Shown here piece after piece: positions 36,263-48,293 of a DNA stretch of 64,000 bases; within the stretch, counting starts at the first letter, position 1, and the number at the start of each line of letters is the position of its first letter. Source of the stretch: Lepisosteus oculatus (Eukaryota > Chordata > Actinopteri > Semionotiformes > Lepisosteidae); contig NC_090709.1 in the NCBI RefSeq assembly GCF_040954835.1, positions 43,222,490 to 43,286,489 on the forward strand. The letters run 5' to 3'. The notes under the pieces were generated by a model. It was not told where the DNA came from and did not search any database. It saw nothing but the letters and a program-made list of their open reading frames with translations. The position numbers and the translations under genes were made by a program.

Positions 36263-37984
36263 CTTCGGAAACGGAAAAAAATGTTTGTTAAAAGACACTG
36301 TTCGTAATAAAAACTGGACATTGTTTATCCAGTTCAAGAGATTTATACAAAAGAAACACTTTACCTTTAATTCCTCCGAAAAAACATCCTTCGTGAAAAT
36401 TCAAGAACGTCTCTTATGCATAAAATCCGATCGCCCGAAAAAAGGAAAACAAATGAAGACATTTGACTGTCAATGTCCAGAAACAGAAACAATATATGAA
36501 GTATCTTAAATGTTCAATACAAAACTGTTTCTGCTACTACTTAGGCATATAATTAGATCCCACAACCGAAACTAAAAGTAATTTGAAAACGAGTTTGACG
36601 AAAGTTAAACCGAACTTTTTTTCTATTGTCTTCTGAGGCAGGTAACAGAAAGACGTTCTGTTATGTAGTTAGACGACATACAGTATGTCCATCTCCTTCA
36701 CAACTCGACCGCTGTCCAGCTAAAACTGGGGGTTTGATTTCGTACAAAAAAATGGTGGCTAACAAACCTTCTCTTTCTGAAATCGCACAAACCCTTCAGC
36801 GGATGTTATGTTCATGTTACGCAGTACAATATTCTCGAAGCTTCCCCGCCCCCCTCAATTGAAGGTGTTAATCTTTGCCGGACACCGCCAGAGGACAACA
36901 TTTCTACCACTGAAAAACTCTTGTGTGAGGGGTGTGGCTGTGGTCAAGCAGCCTCAAACCCGCTCTGTGTTGTGGGCTCCCCACCCAGCACTACGGATTT
37001 ACCATAATGACGATGCTCTCACCGCAGTACAATGACTGGACAGTCTGATTTTTCAGCTTTAAGAAGGAGGGAAAACCTCAAGCACACAGTCGGGGGCTTG
37101 TTACCCGCTCTGGAGCACAAATCGTCTCTTTGTAGGCAATGTGTCGGAGTTGGCCCAGCAGAGGAATAATTTAACATCGGCGGGGGAAATCCTTCCATTG
37201 TCACGTTTTGAAATCAGGATTTGCAATCAGAGTTTTAGATCCGAGATCACACTGGCTCGTGGTGGTGCTGCAGCATGGAAAGAGCACCAGAAGTCTAATT
37301 ATATTCAGAAGCTCGATGAACAAATGATAAGCTCGTTGTCTTAGAAAACATGTGGTGCTGGTGTGGGTTGTTGACAGTTCTCACCAGACTGGAGTCTGTC
37401 CTGTATCTTGGATGTGATCGAGCATGAACTCGCCCGTCAGCTGAACTGTAGATCTTCTCAGTGCACAGTTTGCAGTGAATATGCTAATAGACCATGTGAC
37501 ACTCGCAGAGGTCCGTGGATGTTTCATCAGACCTCGTCTTTATGTAACTTTGCATAAAAACAATTGTGCATTAATTAGTAGGTATATTTTATTAGTAGGT
37601 GATTAAGTGATAAAAGCTCAAAATCATATTCTCAGTCGTTAAAATGCATCGTTTAGCAGAAGAGTTGTACATGATGACAAGACGTTATCATTCGCTTAAG
37701 GCCGTCTTGATGCATTACACACAAACGCCCACTAGAGGGGAGTGTTTAACACAGAACAATCATTACCTTCTGTATGAACAACCACTGTAGGTCCTAAAAT
37801 ATGTAAATTGATCGGTTTAAGTAATTGTCCAGATGGAAAGATAAACCGTTCACAAACTTTACTAGTTTAAACAGTTAAGACAGGAGCAGTACGTAGAGAA
37901 TTGCTAAAGTATTACCCATTTACATAAGGAGCGACAAAACCATCCCAAATAATTCTAGACCATTGTGTTTGTCTTCTATTTATT

Positions 37985-38575
37985 TCAGTCTGAAGGGAGC
38001 GTTCTACACTGACAGGCTGGAGGAACTGAGTCTCTTTAGTCTGAAGGGAGTGTCCCACACTGACAGGCTGGAGGAACTGAGTCTCTTTAGTCTGAAGGAA
38101 GTGTCCCACACTGAAAGGCCGGAGGAACTGAGTCTCTTCAGTCTGAAGAGAGTGCCCCACACTGACAGGCTGGAGGAACTGAGTCTCTTTAGTCTGAAGG
38201 AAGTGTCCCACACTGACAGGCCAGAGGAACTGAGTCTCTTCAGTCTTAAGGGATGTCCCACACTGACAGGCTGAGGGAACTGAGTCTCTTTAGTCCTGAA
38301 CAGAGAAGACTATTAGGTGACCTGATAAGTTTCAAAGGCATTAATGACAAAGTCAACCCAGAAGAAATAGGTGGAACAGAAGCGCATTTAAAACAGAGAA
38401 CGTGAGGTACTTCTGTACACAGAGGGTGGTGGGGGTGGGGAACAAGCTGCCCAGCCCTGTGGTTGAAGCCGATACCCTGGCTTCTCTCCAGACACAGCTG
38501 GGTGAGCTCCTGGGATCAATTAACGACCAGATGGCCCGAATGACCTCCTCTCATTTATAAACTTTCTTATGTTAT
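37985..38575 (+). repeat. LINE C-terminal fragment with an internally expanded 51-bp minisatellite
   Basis: From 37985 to 38280 a unit tctgaagggagtgtcccaca, ctgacaggctggaggaactg, agtctctttag is repeated about six times. Downstream the sequence continues as a LINE-like C-terminal coding segment (RRLLGDLISFKGINDKVNP-like) and then a family R block (38400-38575). The repeated unit encodes DRLEELSLFSLK-type peptides, matching the part of the LINE that normally precedes RRLRGDLI. The minisatellite therefore grew out of LINE coding sequence, and 51 bp keeps the frame. Confidence 0.75.
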
Positions 38576-38768
38576 TGTGTATAATTACTGCTTCATATAC
38601 CGGTAAACAGTCTGTATGGACTCCTCATAATTGCGATCTACACAGAAAACGCCCTTCTCTATGTCAAGATCACGACGACAGTGACACCTTCGTCAGTGTA
38701 CTGTAGGTCGACTATCAGAGGAACTGAAATAGTTAATTCGTTGTTAGACGTGTAATAGTTGGGCCTCC

Positions 38769-38800
38769 GACCAATGAGAATCCGGGTAAAGTACAAAATA
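38769..38800 (+). promoter_or_regulatory. Candidate promoter of receptor B
   Basis: A CCAAT box (gaccaatgag, about 38769-38778) is followed about 20 bp on by an AT-rich tacaaaatagg that could act as a weak TATA element. The signal-peptide ATG is at 38849, leaving room for a short 5' UTR. Confidence 0.4.
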
Positions 38801-38848
38801 GGCTGAGAACTAGCAGGTCTTCTTTACAACAGCAGCGCAGAGGATGAC

Positions 38849-41800
38849 ATGGACGCAGCGCGCACCCTGCCCCTCTTCCTCTGTGAGTGACATGCTGGTG
38901 TTACCGGCTGAATCGCCAATATGTGGGAATTCTTTGACTTCGATAAAAACTAAACGCTCGGCGGACTTCGTACTGATCATGCTTATTGATAAATACAATT
39001 ATTTAGAACTGGGGCACTTCTCAGTTAAGCGCGTTCTCCGAATATCAGATCGATTGCTGATATAGTTATATCAATTACGCAAGTTAATAACATACTGTAG
39101 GTCCAATAGCCTCAGTTTGCAGTATGTAGTGTCTTTTTACATGATAGTTTTTAGTTTGATTGATGCCGCCTGTGCCTGTTGCTCACGATGATCTTTATTA
39201 TTTTTGAAAACTTGAGGTTGAAATCAATCATTTCTGTCTCTTCTTCTGTGGGGTTTTTCCGAATGAACGGTGTTGCACCCGCCAGCAGAAAGCGATTGAA
39301 ATGAGCGACATTAGCGCGTCTTCCTTACGAAGTGGTCTCGCCAGTGTGATTACAGTTTTATTATCTGTGTCTTGCAGAAGACAAAATATTTTTTTTTAAA
39401 AATTAGGAGACGGGCAAAGGCTGGTTGTGTGCCGATCAAGGCCAAGGCCAGAGAAAACAATTCAGGTCTAGGAAAGAACAGCTCAGCTTTTGTAAACTTA
39501 TCTCCCATCTGTATAATTAAGTTATTTATATTGATGATTTTGTTCATCTTTCCTCTACCGCTATTTTGATTTTCACTTGCCAAAGCGTTTTGATCTTTTT
39601 CGGATTTCTGTAATAACCAAGAACCAATTCGTTCCGAGCTTCTGAAAAGGACTGACGCGAGTTTCCTGTCTCAGGTGTCTTCCTGGCGGGGGGACTGTTC
39701 GCTGGCTCGGCCGGGGTCGTGGAGCTGCGGGTCCGAGCCGGAGACACGGTCACCCTGCCCTGCGACATCAGGCACCAGACCGAGACGCTGTGGATGATAC
39801 AGCGGCCCCTGGAGGTGCCGCTCGTCGCCGCTGTCGGTCAGGTCAGCGGCTCCCAGGTCAACGGCTCCCAGATCATCAAGGAGACTGAACGAGCGTACGA
39901 GTCTCGCCTCTCCCTCGTCCTCGAACCCTCGACCCTCTCCGTCAGCCTGACGCTCGCCAACCTGACGGAGTCCGACCGGGCGCTGTACTACTGCGCCGAG
40001 AGAGCCGGCGGGCGGCTGCGCTTCGGAAACGGGACGGAGCTCGTCTTCCCCGGTGAGCCCCAGCCACCGCCCGACACCCCGATAACCCCTCACGCACACT
40101 AACACGCGAGCAGTTCCAGTCTGTGCACCCGGTCCCCTACACAGCACAGACACCCCGGGGTCCCACTCCTTCACTGTTCAACACTGCAGTCTTGTTCGGT
40201 ACCGGTTCCGGTGTTGCCATGCTCGTACCCGACACCGGCTGCTTTCCTTTTCCACACCTGCTAAGTGCTAGGTCGTTACCCCATTTTTACTGTGCTTTAT
40301 TACAACGCTGTACAGTAAACACTTCCAAAATGTCTGTGAGAGTCGTTTCGTCCCCCACAGGATGCAGCACAAAGTTCGATTTTCAACGATACTGAGTTTT
40401 ATATCACAGATGAAAACAAGGATTCTTTTTTTAAAAAAGTTTCACGATTGATGAACCCCAGCTTTGTGACCTCACTGAAACGATGCTGATGGGAAAAAAG
40501 AACCGCACCCCTCCTCCTCCACACTCCGGCCCTCCCGTCTGCGTGGCTCAGGCTGGAGAGGACCTGATGCCCCTGCTGACCAGTCCATCGCCGCCCCTGT
40601 CCGGCCCAGGCCAGTCGGCTGTGAGGTCGAGGAGGTGGGAGCAGAGGTCACCCTGCTCTCAGGCCAGCAGCCTGGAGCCTCACTGTCCTGTCACTGATGC
40701 GGACATTGTGTCCGCCTGCAGGTTCAGCAGCAGTACCAGTGGCAGAAAACTCCTCCTTGGAAGAACCAGACCGGACAGTGGTCAGTCCCAGTCCCTGCTT
40801 GACGTGCTGGACTCTTCTGCCCTCTGTGAGTGTGGTCTGTGTCATCGTGTCCTCCGTCTGCGTTTTCTCCTGCGTTTCCCTTAGAAGAGGTAAGACTGCC
40901 CACACGGCTGTGTTTTTCTTTATTAGTGAAAACAGAAATACAGTCTGGGGAAAACCTGCTGTATGTTTGCGATACATTCAAACATGTAAACGTGGGAAGG
41001 CTAAAGAACCGAGATACTCTGACATCTTGCATTGTGCTGCTGTTACAGCGATATTGATGACGTATAATTCAGTTGGGCTCCCTAGTCTTGTATGGCTGTG
41101 AGCAGCTGGTCAGTCCGTTTAACTCAATAAGAAAAACAGGAGAAAAGGACTGAAAAACAAAAGTATCGGTTTAATTCTAACTTTAAGGGGGCAGAGATTT
41201 TCATGTCCTAAACCGGAATGTCTTATTTCTGACTTCTTTTGCATAACAATGCTTTTAGTAGTTGCATCAGAACAGCGGTACTTACTGAACATCCTACAGC
41301 TGTGTTTATACACCTCTTCTCCCTAACTAAGATAAAGAAACACGTCTTTTACGGTGCCGTAGGGTAGGGCAAAATATTTATTTCCTTTTTTTCTGGTCAC
41401 CTTTTGTGTGGGAAGACATCATTTTTTTAACTCTGGTTCTCCGCACAGTAGGTTCTCAGGGTACTAAGTAATGTGTTGTGATAAACGTAGTACAGTCATT
41501 GTCATTTCTGGGGGTCACAGCGGAGTATAACTGTGTTTCCTCTTTGAAACCAGGCAGTAGAAGCTCTGAGAGTTGCCCCCAGACTGGAGGACACAGCGAG
41601 AGACAGGACAGTCAGGTACCGATCCGATTTTTATTTCAGACAGGACACTGTGTCTCATCACCTGGAGTGTCTGCCTCTGTCTGTGATATAACACATTCTC
41701 AGATCATATCTCGTTTCAACAGACACAACTTAAAGACCATGAGTGAATGTGTGTGATCCAGTTGTTTTTAGTAATTATTGTATTTGTGAAGATATGGCAA

Positions 41801-41901
41801 TTTTTATGGGCCGCTAAGTGTTTTTCTGCAGTTTTGATTTTGACTGAAACAATTTGGCCAGTCTTATCAGCGTGTGTCAGGAGGGTCACAGATGAAATTT
41901 G

Positions 41902-41942
<41 letters not shown>

Positions 41943-44900
41943 CAGACTCATCGTCACCAGCAGCTGTGCTGTGTGTCTGTGTGTTTGCAGGAGGAGGAGG
42001 CAGGACTGCAGTACGCCACTATAGAGATCAGCAGGCAAAACACGAAGCACAAGAAGAGAGGTGTACAATACACAACACACTACCAGCCTCAGGACAGCAC
42101 TGCTAGAGCTCCACAACCCAGACTCAACCACATCACAGCACAGATCAAACAGCAATATCTCACACACTGGGACACACACACACAAACACAACATAAACTG
42201 GAATGCTACAGAACCCTCAACAGACAATACACACTAGCTGAATATCTAACCAAGCTAAATAACAGCAAAGAGAAACAGACCCTGACGAAGTACAGGGTCA
42301 GTGACCACAGCCTGGACACACACACTGGACACAGGCAGACCTGACTGTCCAGAGAGGACAGGCTCAGTGACCACAGTCTGGACACAGACACTGGACACAG
42401 GCAGACCTGACTGTCCAGAGAGGACAGGCTGTGCTCCCACTGCCAGCGGGGAGAAATAGAGACAGAGGTGCACTTCCTACTGCACTGTGACAGATACTCT
42501 GGGATTAGAGAAACATTCTTCCCTAAATTCAGAAATCTAGTCCCAGAGTTCCCACACCTGCCAGAATCCCAACGGGTCCCAATCCTACTGGGAGAGGGAG
42601 GAGGGAACTCAGCTGAACTGGCAGCCCAGTGTGTGATCTCCTGTCCCAGCCTGAGGAACAGACAGTGAGCCTGTCTCTCAATAATAATAATAATACAGTG
42701 TGTGATCTCCTGTCCCAGCCTGAGGAACAGACAGTGAGCCTGTCTCCGAATAAAAACAATACAGTGTGTGATCTCCTGTCCCAGCCTGAGGAACAGTGAA
42801 TCTGTCTCTCAATAATGCTCCATAAATCTATATGTAAATATTTTAGAATTGTGTCTTTATTGTAAATGTCTGTAGATTTTTGTTTTATGTAAATTGTATT
42901 TGTTTTACTTTGGCAACATTGGTTGTACTCATCGGTCATGCCAATAAAGCACCTCGAATTGAACTGAATACAGGGCACAGCTGGCCTGATGGGTAGTTAG
43001 TAGTTAATCCATCCAAGTGTCAGCTGGAGATGAGAAAATCACAGTTTGAAGATTCTCATTCTTAAAAGAAATAAGGGTATCGGCTTCAACCACAGGGCTG
43101 GGCAGCTTGTTCCCCACCCCCACCCCCCTCTGTGTACAGAAGAGCCTCCTGTTCCCAGTTCTAAATGCCCTTCAATGTAGATTTCCCTTGTCTCCTCTGG
43201 CTCATGTTTCTCTATTCATTCTACCAGAGATTCAGTTTCTTCAGCCCGTCAGTGTGTTTTCTGGAGCTTAAGGGAAGCATCTGGTTGTTCTTGCCTGGGC
43301 TGATGCCAGAGCAGCGATATCTTTTCTACGCAGAAGGATATGCATTAGATGTATGGATAAAAAGGGGAGATGAAAAATATAGATCTGTGCAACATTTTCT
43401 TTATAACGGGGGGACCATAACTGCACGTAGTATTTCACTGTGTAAAGAAACGACTCCTAGGCCCCAGTTTTAAAGATTCTTCTCCAGAATGACCCTTGTG
43501 AGGTGGAGAGGAGCTGCAGAATTATTTGGATCACCTTTGCCGATACCCATTTAGTATAGTATACCTAAATATAAGAATAAATCTTTTCAGTAAACATCTA
43601 CGTTGTTCACCTGCCTGTTAGGACTAACACCACACACACACACAGCGGTTCATCCGGACCGGGTCGGCCTGACGAGATTCAGGCCCAGAGCCGGTGGTCA
43701 CTGCCTCCCCCTGCTGGCCGGACGTGGTAGCGCCGCTTCACCGCACTGAAGAAACCGAGAACGGAAGGAGAATTTCCAAGCTGTCTGGAGCGCCTGAACT
43801 CAGAAGCGTCATGCAGCCTCTCTGCGTGCGAACAAGAGCTCAGGAGATTCACCTCCTTTCAGCGTGCGGGGGGCCCCGACTGATGAATCAACCAGTTGGC
43901 CAGCGGCCACATCACCCTGCAGCTCCCCACTGGCAGCCCCACTGGAGCCCAGCAGGGGGAGCCTGGCCAGTACCTGGAGGGGAGACTCCTGGGAGAGCCG
44001 AGGCTGCTGCTGGGAGAGGTGTTAGTGGGGCCAGCAGGGGGCGCTCTCACCCTGCGGTCTGTGTGGGTCCTGATGCCCCAGTATAGTGACGGGGGACACT
44101 GGACTGTAAACAGGCGCCGTCCTTCGGATGAGACGTCAAACCGAGGTCCTGACTCTCTGTGGTCATTAACAATCCCGGGGTGTCTCTGGAGAAGAGTAGG
44201 GGTGTTACCCCAGTGCCCTGGCCTAATACCCCCCCTGGTCTTTACCCATCATGGCCTCCTAATCACCCCCCTCTCTGAACTGGCTCCATCCCAGTGGATC
44301 TCCATCCACTGGATCCCAGCTCCATCATCCAGGTGGGGCTGCACACTGGTGGTGGAGGGGATCCCCATTACCTGTATTAGTGTAAGACATTATCATTATT
44401 ATCCCTCTGCTCTCCTCCCCACTGAGAGCTGCTGTGTGGGGGGAGAGGAGTGGAGCATCATCCAGGTGGGGTACACACTGGGGGGGTGGGGGGTGGAGGG
44501 GAACCCCATTACTGTAAAGCGCTTTGAGTGGAGTGTCCAGAAAAGCGCTCTAGAAGTGTAAGACATTATCATTATTGTATATCGCCGTCGCTAGTCTCCT
44601 CCTACGACATAGTGATATTAAAAACAGAACAACAGCGCCACCTGCTGGATTCCTAGTGTACTGCTACACCCGAACCGCCGAATAGGTCTTCCCTGTAGTT
44701 CTTGAATCCAAGTCAGAGCACAGGCGTCGCACATGAGCTACTGGTCCCCTGCAGCGTGACCCGTCCTGAAGCCTCTTCTGCAGTTTTCATTCCACACCTC
44801 AATATGAGGGCTCTGTCTTTTTTTTTTTAAAGGAACACATCTCACAACCAGAGGAATAAAGGGTCCTTCCATTTTTTTTCTTCAATTACAGGAAAGCGGA

Positions 44901-44978
44901 GAAGAGCTGAAATATTCGGAAATCCAGCTCCCATCTGGATCACGGAACGGCCACTTTCTGTTGCTTTGTGACACCTGA
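38849..44978 (+). CDS. Receptor B: NITR-like inhibitory receptor with two alternative ITIM tail exons
   Basis: Exons inferred from splice consensus and phase: 38849-38882 (signal, MDAARTLPLFL), 39675-40052 (rest of leader plus V domain), 40722-40889 (stalk and TM), 41554-41615 (short cytoplasmic), then either 41991-42344 or 44892-44978. The first three junctions are phase 1; the one into the tail is phase 0. The V domain has the B-strand cysteine (VTLPC), tryptophan in LWMIQRP and YYCAERA. It ends with a J-like FGNGTELVF in the same exon, the hallmark of novel immune-type receptors. The TM (SVSVVCVIVSSVCVFSC) has no charged residue. Both tails carry an ITIM-like motif: LQYATI in the first, LKYSEI in the second. 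Predicted lengths are 331 and 242 residues. ITIMs recruit SH2 phosphatases, so an inhibitory surface receptor on immune cells is expected. There is one V domain and no membrane-proximal Ig domain. Confidence 0.82.
41905..41941 (+). repeat. (GT)n microsatellite
   Basis: About 18 GT units ending about 50 bp before the acceptor of the tail exon at 41991. A long GT tract this close to an acceptor can affect splicing and is likely length-polymorphic. Confidence 0.95.
42065..42965 (+). mobile_element. LINE 3' end overlapping receptor B's upstream tail exon
   Basis: From somewhere near 42065-42110 the reading frame becomes that of a fish LINE-type C-terminal region (KLECYRTLNRQYTLAEYL, TKYRVSDHSL). 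After the stop at 42342-42344 comparable coding sequence continues in shifted frames: a cysteine/histidine piece at 42430-42490, then FFPKFRNLVPEFPHLPESQR. Two tandem copies of about 80 bp lie at 42270-42430, and three copies of a gtgtgatctcctgtcccagc block at 42630-42800. The element ends in tgccaataaagcacctcgaa, giving AATAAA at about 42943-42948. The left boundary is uncertain. Confidence 0.7.
43072..43165 (-). repeat. Family R fragment
   Basis: Reverse-strand copy (ggcttcaaccacagggctgg, cagcttgttccccaccccca) of the dispersed LINE-3'-end fragment, inside receptor B's last intron. Confidence 0.75.
43905..44575 (+). mobile_element. 5S-rRNA-derived SINE, long copy with duplicated 3' part
   Basis: The head covers more of 5S rRNA than the copy at 2675 (cggccacatcaccctgcagc, then gagcctggccagtacctgga). 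The body matches the same family. The 3' end appears twice: a first terminus near 44375-44402 (gtgtaagacattatcattat), then a second block ending at about 44575 with taaagcgctttgagtggagt and the same tail. Lies between receptor B's two candidate tail exons. Confidence 0.85.
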
Positions 44979-46690
44979 CGGACACCCCAGTTTCCCAGTG
45001 ATGATCCCCAGAACCCACTCCGCCCAGGAGGCGAGCTGAAGCGAGTTCAGCTCAGCAGACAAGAACAGCAGACTCAGAGGACGATCTAACAATTCACGTT
45101 TTATTGTGTTTCTTTAGTGCAAGTGTAGCGCTACAGCTCAGAAAATGACTTTTGACAAGTGTAAATGTATCTTTGTACCCTGCAGCGATTCCTCCAAAGA
45201 GAAATGTTGGCCATTTTCAGAGTCTTTATAGCTTAACGGCGGGAACTGTTTTTCCTTATTCTCACCGTGGGATTAAAATGTACTTGTTCCTTTAGAAACG
45301 AAACATTCCAGTATCTATTATAAGAAAATCCAAAGACTGCAAAAAGAATCAACAACAAGAGAAACTACGACTCAACGCAAAGTGATATCGTACAAAAATG
45401 CCTACAGTCAGCAAGTAAATGAGGTAGGAGAAACAATTTTTGGCACAAGAATCTTAAATGCTAGACCATAAAATAATTATTCCTTAGAATGTCCGGACTG
45501 TTAAAAGACAAAACAAAAAGGACACTGATTATACATTCACACATAAAAACCGTTTAAGTGCATAACTGAAAAACTGAATGCCAACAGGAAATTTCTTAAA
45601 GTAACACGTTCCTTTCTGTGCTAATTCTGAGACACAGGCAGTGTCCATCAGTACTGTCCAACCCTACCTCAAACAAAACCGTCTCATTCAATTCCAAAGG
45701 GGAGTTAAAATGAATTTGCCCCCCTCCCACTTCCTCCGGAAGTGTCACTCCAGGGAAGCGTCGTTAATACTGAGAAGAGGAGGAACGTCTTTACACAGAG
45801 GGTGGTGGGAGTGTGGAACAAGCTACCAGCTTCTCTCCAGAGCTGGAGAAGACCCTCAGATCAATTCACTACCCTCTACCAAATAAGTCAGAATTATTTG
45901 GACTAAATGGCTCCTCGTTTGTAAGTAGAGATGAACAAAATCGCAAACATTAAAATCATGACATGACTGTTTCGTGGAAGAACAGACCTACTGTTCAATG
46001 AAGACATTAATAAATAATTAAAAGGTAACTGCTGTAGCTATCTATAACTGTTCTTAAATACCTTCACACTTCATTTCAAAGACATGCTATTTTAAACATT
46101 TACCAAATGTTCCATTAAATAAATACGGATATGACTTCTTGTTAAACATCTCAGGTGCTGACAAAAACAAACTAAAAAAACTTCACCGCGGTACCGGAGA
46201 GAAAATCGCTTTACCTTTTCTTTAATGGGGGTCCCGTTCAACCGCTGCGCAAGACGGGGAAGCAAGCTCAAGATTTTTTTTAATGAAAAAAAAACACTAC
46301 AATTAACTAAAACCTCCCCCACTTCTTGGACGGAAAACGTGTGAAGTGATATCAAGATATCAAGCTGCGCCGCTTGTCAACACTGAGTCTGCAGACGTCC
46401 TCTTCCGGAACAGGCAACTGACCAATGAGCTTCGAGTAGCTGGTCAGGTGATGCAGGGAGCCCCCCCAGAGGATTCTGGGGAATGTAGTCCGACATTCTA
46501 GGGAATGTAGGTTGTGCTCTCGCGATGTCCCTAGGATCTAATGTGAGAAACAAGACCACACTGAGTCAATTGGGGGTGATCTGACCAAATACATTTTGCA
46601 GGCCACTGAGCAGAAACGTATTATGTTGGGGTTGTTATTCACATCGATCTCATGGTCACCACCAGAACTCCTTGAGTGTAAACCAAAAGC
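44979..46690. other. Downstream of receptor B, no gene recognised
   Basis: Mostly AT-rich. No clear AATAAA follows the 44978 stop within 300 bp (the nearest variant is gattaaaatg near 45270). One family R fragment (45775-45915) is present. Confidence 0.5.
45775..45915 (+). repeat. Family R fragment, diverged copy
   Basis: acacagagggtggtgggagt, gtggaacaagctaccagctt and ctctccagagctggagaaga are diverged forms of the family R block. Confidence 0.65.
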
Positions 46691-46694
46691 AACT

Positions 46695-46940
46695 ATTGCT
46701 GTCCCAATACATTTAAAGGGAAGGCACGGTATTTGTCGTTATACTTACACAGGTGCATAGTATAGTGAAAAGTGACAATAGACAGTAACACAATAACAAA
46801 AACAGTGTAATAACATAACAGTGTAATCCAAACTGTGCAAATACGCCAGCAGAGAAAAGTATACAAACAGGACAGAAACAGTGCAAAAGTAATTCGGGAA
46901 ACAGTGCAAAAAGAGTACAATGACTAATAAATAGCACAGT
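46695..46940 (-). mobile_element. Retroelement 3'-end-like repeat
   Basis: On the minus strand it contains repeated tttgcactgttt-type words and ends gtgtaagtataacgacaaat. This resembles the termini of the repeats at 10330-10420 and 29370-29440. Family not assigned. Confidence 0.45.
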
Positions 46941-48293
46941 TTTAAGTACAGTTTCGGTTTGCGTTCAGTTGTCATGTATGTAGTGGTGTTGGATTAGGAA
47001 GAATTGAGGAGAGATCACAGTGTGGTGGGAGGGAGTGGGGGACACACAAGTCATGACTGGGGTGAGTGGGGAGTGCGGGCGCTCTCTCGTCTGTGATCTT
47101 CTACCCTGTATGTGATCTCTTTGATGTGATCCCCTATATGCAAATTAGTTTAGTGACTTTTGTCAGGAATCGGGAATCTTTACCAGTTACAAAAAAGACG
47201 GAGCAGACGGAATCTGGATTATTTTGTGCAGTAACTGCAGTAACTGCGCGATCTGCACGGATCTCCTACTGTACCTCGTTGCTGATGTGAAACAGGTGAT
47301 CTCTCACAGCCGTCAAGTTGTGGACCGCGACACACACACACACCTAGCGGCCACGAGGAACAAGCAGACTCGAGGTGTCGACACTGGTTCGCACGCGTTC
47401 CGCCCCACGCGTGTCCGAGAGCGGAAACGACCCGGTCTTTCCTGTGCCGGCTGAGCCTGAACGCTTCGAACACGTTTCCGCACGGTGATCTTATAAAGAA
47501 AAAGAGCGTCTCTGTATTTTTATATTTCCATTGTATGTCTCGCCTTTTGATTCTGTACGTTTCTAACAGAATGTTAATTAAAAAAGGAATTCAACTTTAA
47601 TAGAGGGAGCAGTGATAGACCATTCACGTTTGTGGATAAAATATTTAGCCACAACAATGAACAGATTAATGATACAAACGTCCTTTATCCCAATCAGATC
47701 TCACAAATTCACCCACAGTCACAGAAACGCGCCAGGTCCTTGTCATGCATCGCGTTGTGTGTGTGTGTGTGATGTCCCCAGCCTGTGTAAGGATGTATCT
47801 GTGTGTGTGACTTCCTGTGACCAGTAACACAGGCCCAGAGAGACAGGCCAGCAGCCCGCCCCCGCTCCACCTGTGTGAAGTGCTTGCTGTGGTTTTGAAC
47901 TCAGCTCGCTGAAGTTCCGGTGGGGGGGGGAGATCAGGTCTGACTTGTGTGAAGGTACACCCCAAGAGCTCCCGCACGCTGCGTACTCCAGCCCCGTTTG
48001 AGCCGCTGAGATCTGGTTTTACTGAGCTTTTCTGCGAATGCACGACCCCCACCACCACCAAAGGGCGTCGGAGCAGTTCGGGGGTCCGGACGGCGCAGAT
48101 CCCTGGTTGCAACAGCTCTGTCCCGTCGAAGGCCGGCGTCCGGACTCAACTGTGCGACCCGCCAACGGTGGAAAAAATGCCCTTTAATTGGGGGGGAGGG
48201 GGACGGCCAGCCAGAGGAAACGATACGTCGTCGTCTCTGGTGGTCTGAAGCCCAGCCACCGCCCTGGACCAACTGCCCCTGGACCGGGAGGAG
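46941..48293. other. Upstream region of receptor C, no gene recognised
   Basis: CpG-rich patches occur at 47330-47480 and 48040-48290. The second may be the promoter and 5' UTR of receptor C. No TATA box stands out. Confidence 0.45.

Larger units (their letters stand above)
34850..37980. other. Stretch without a recognisable gene
   Basis: Contains a Penelope-like terminal fragment (35590-35690) and copy 2 of the AT-rich repeat (36015-36262). No exon, RNA gene or other repeat recognised in the rest. Confidence 0.5.
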
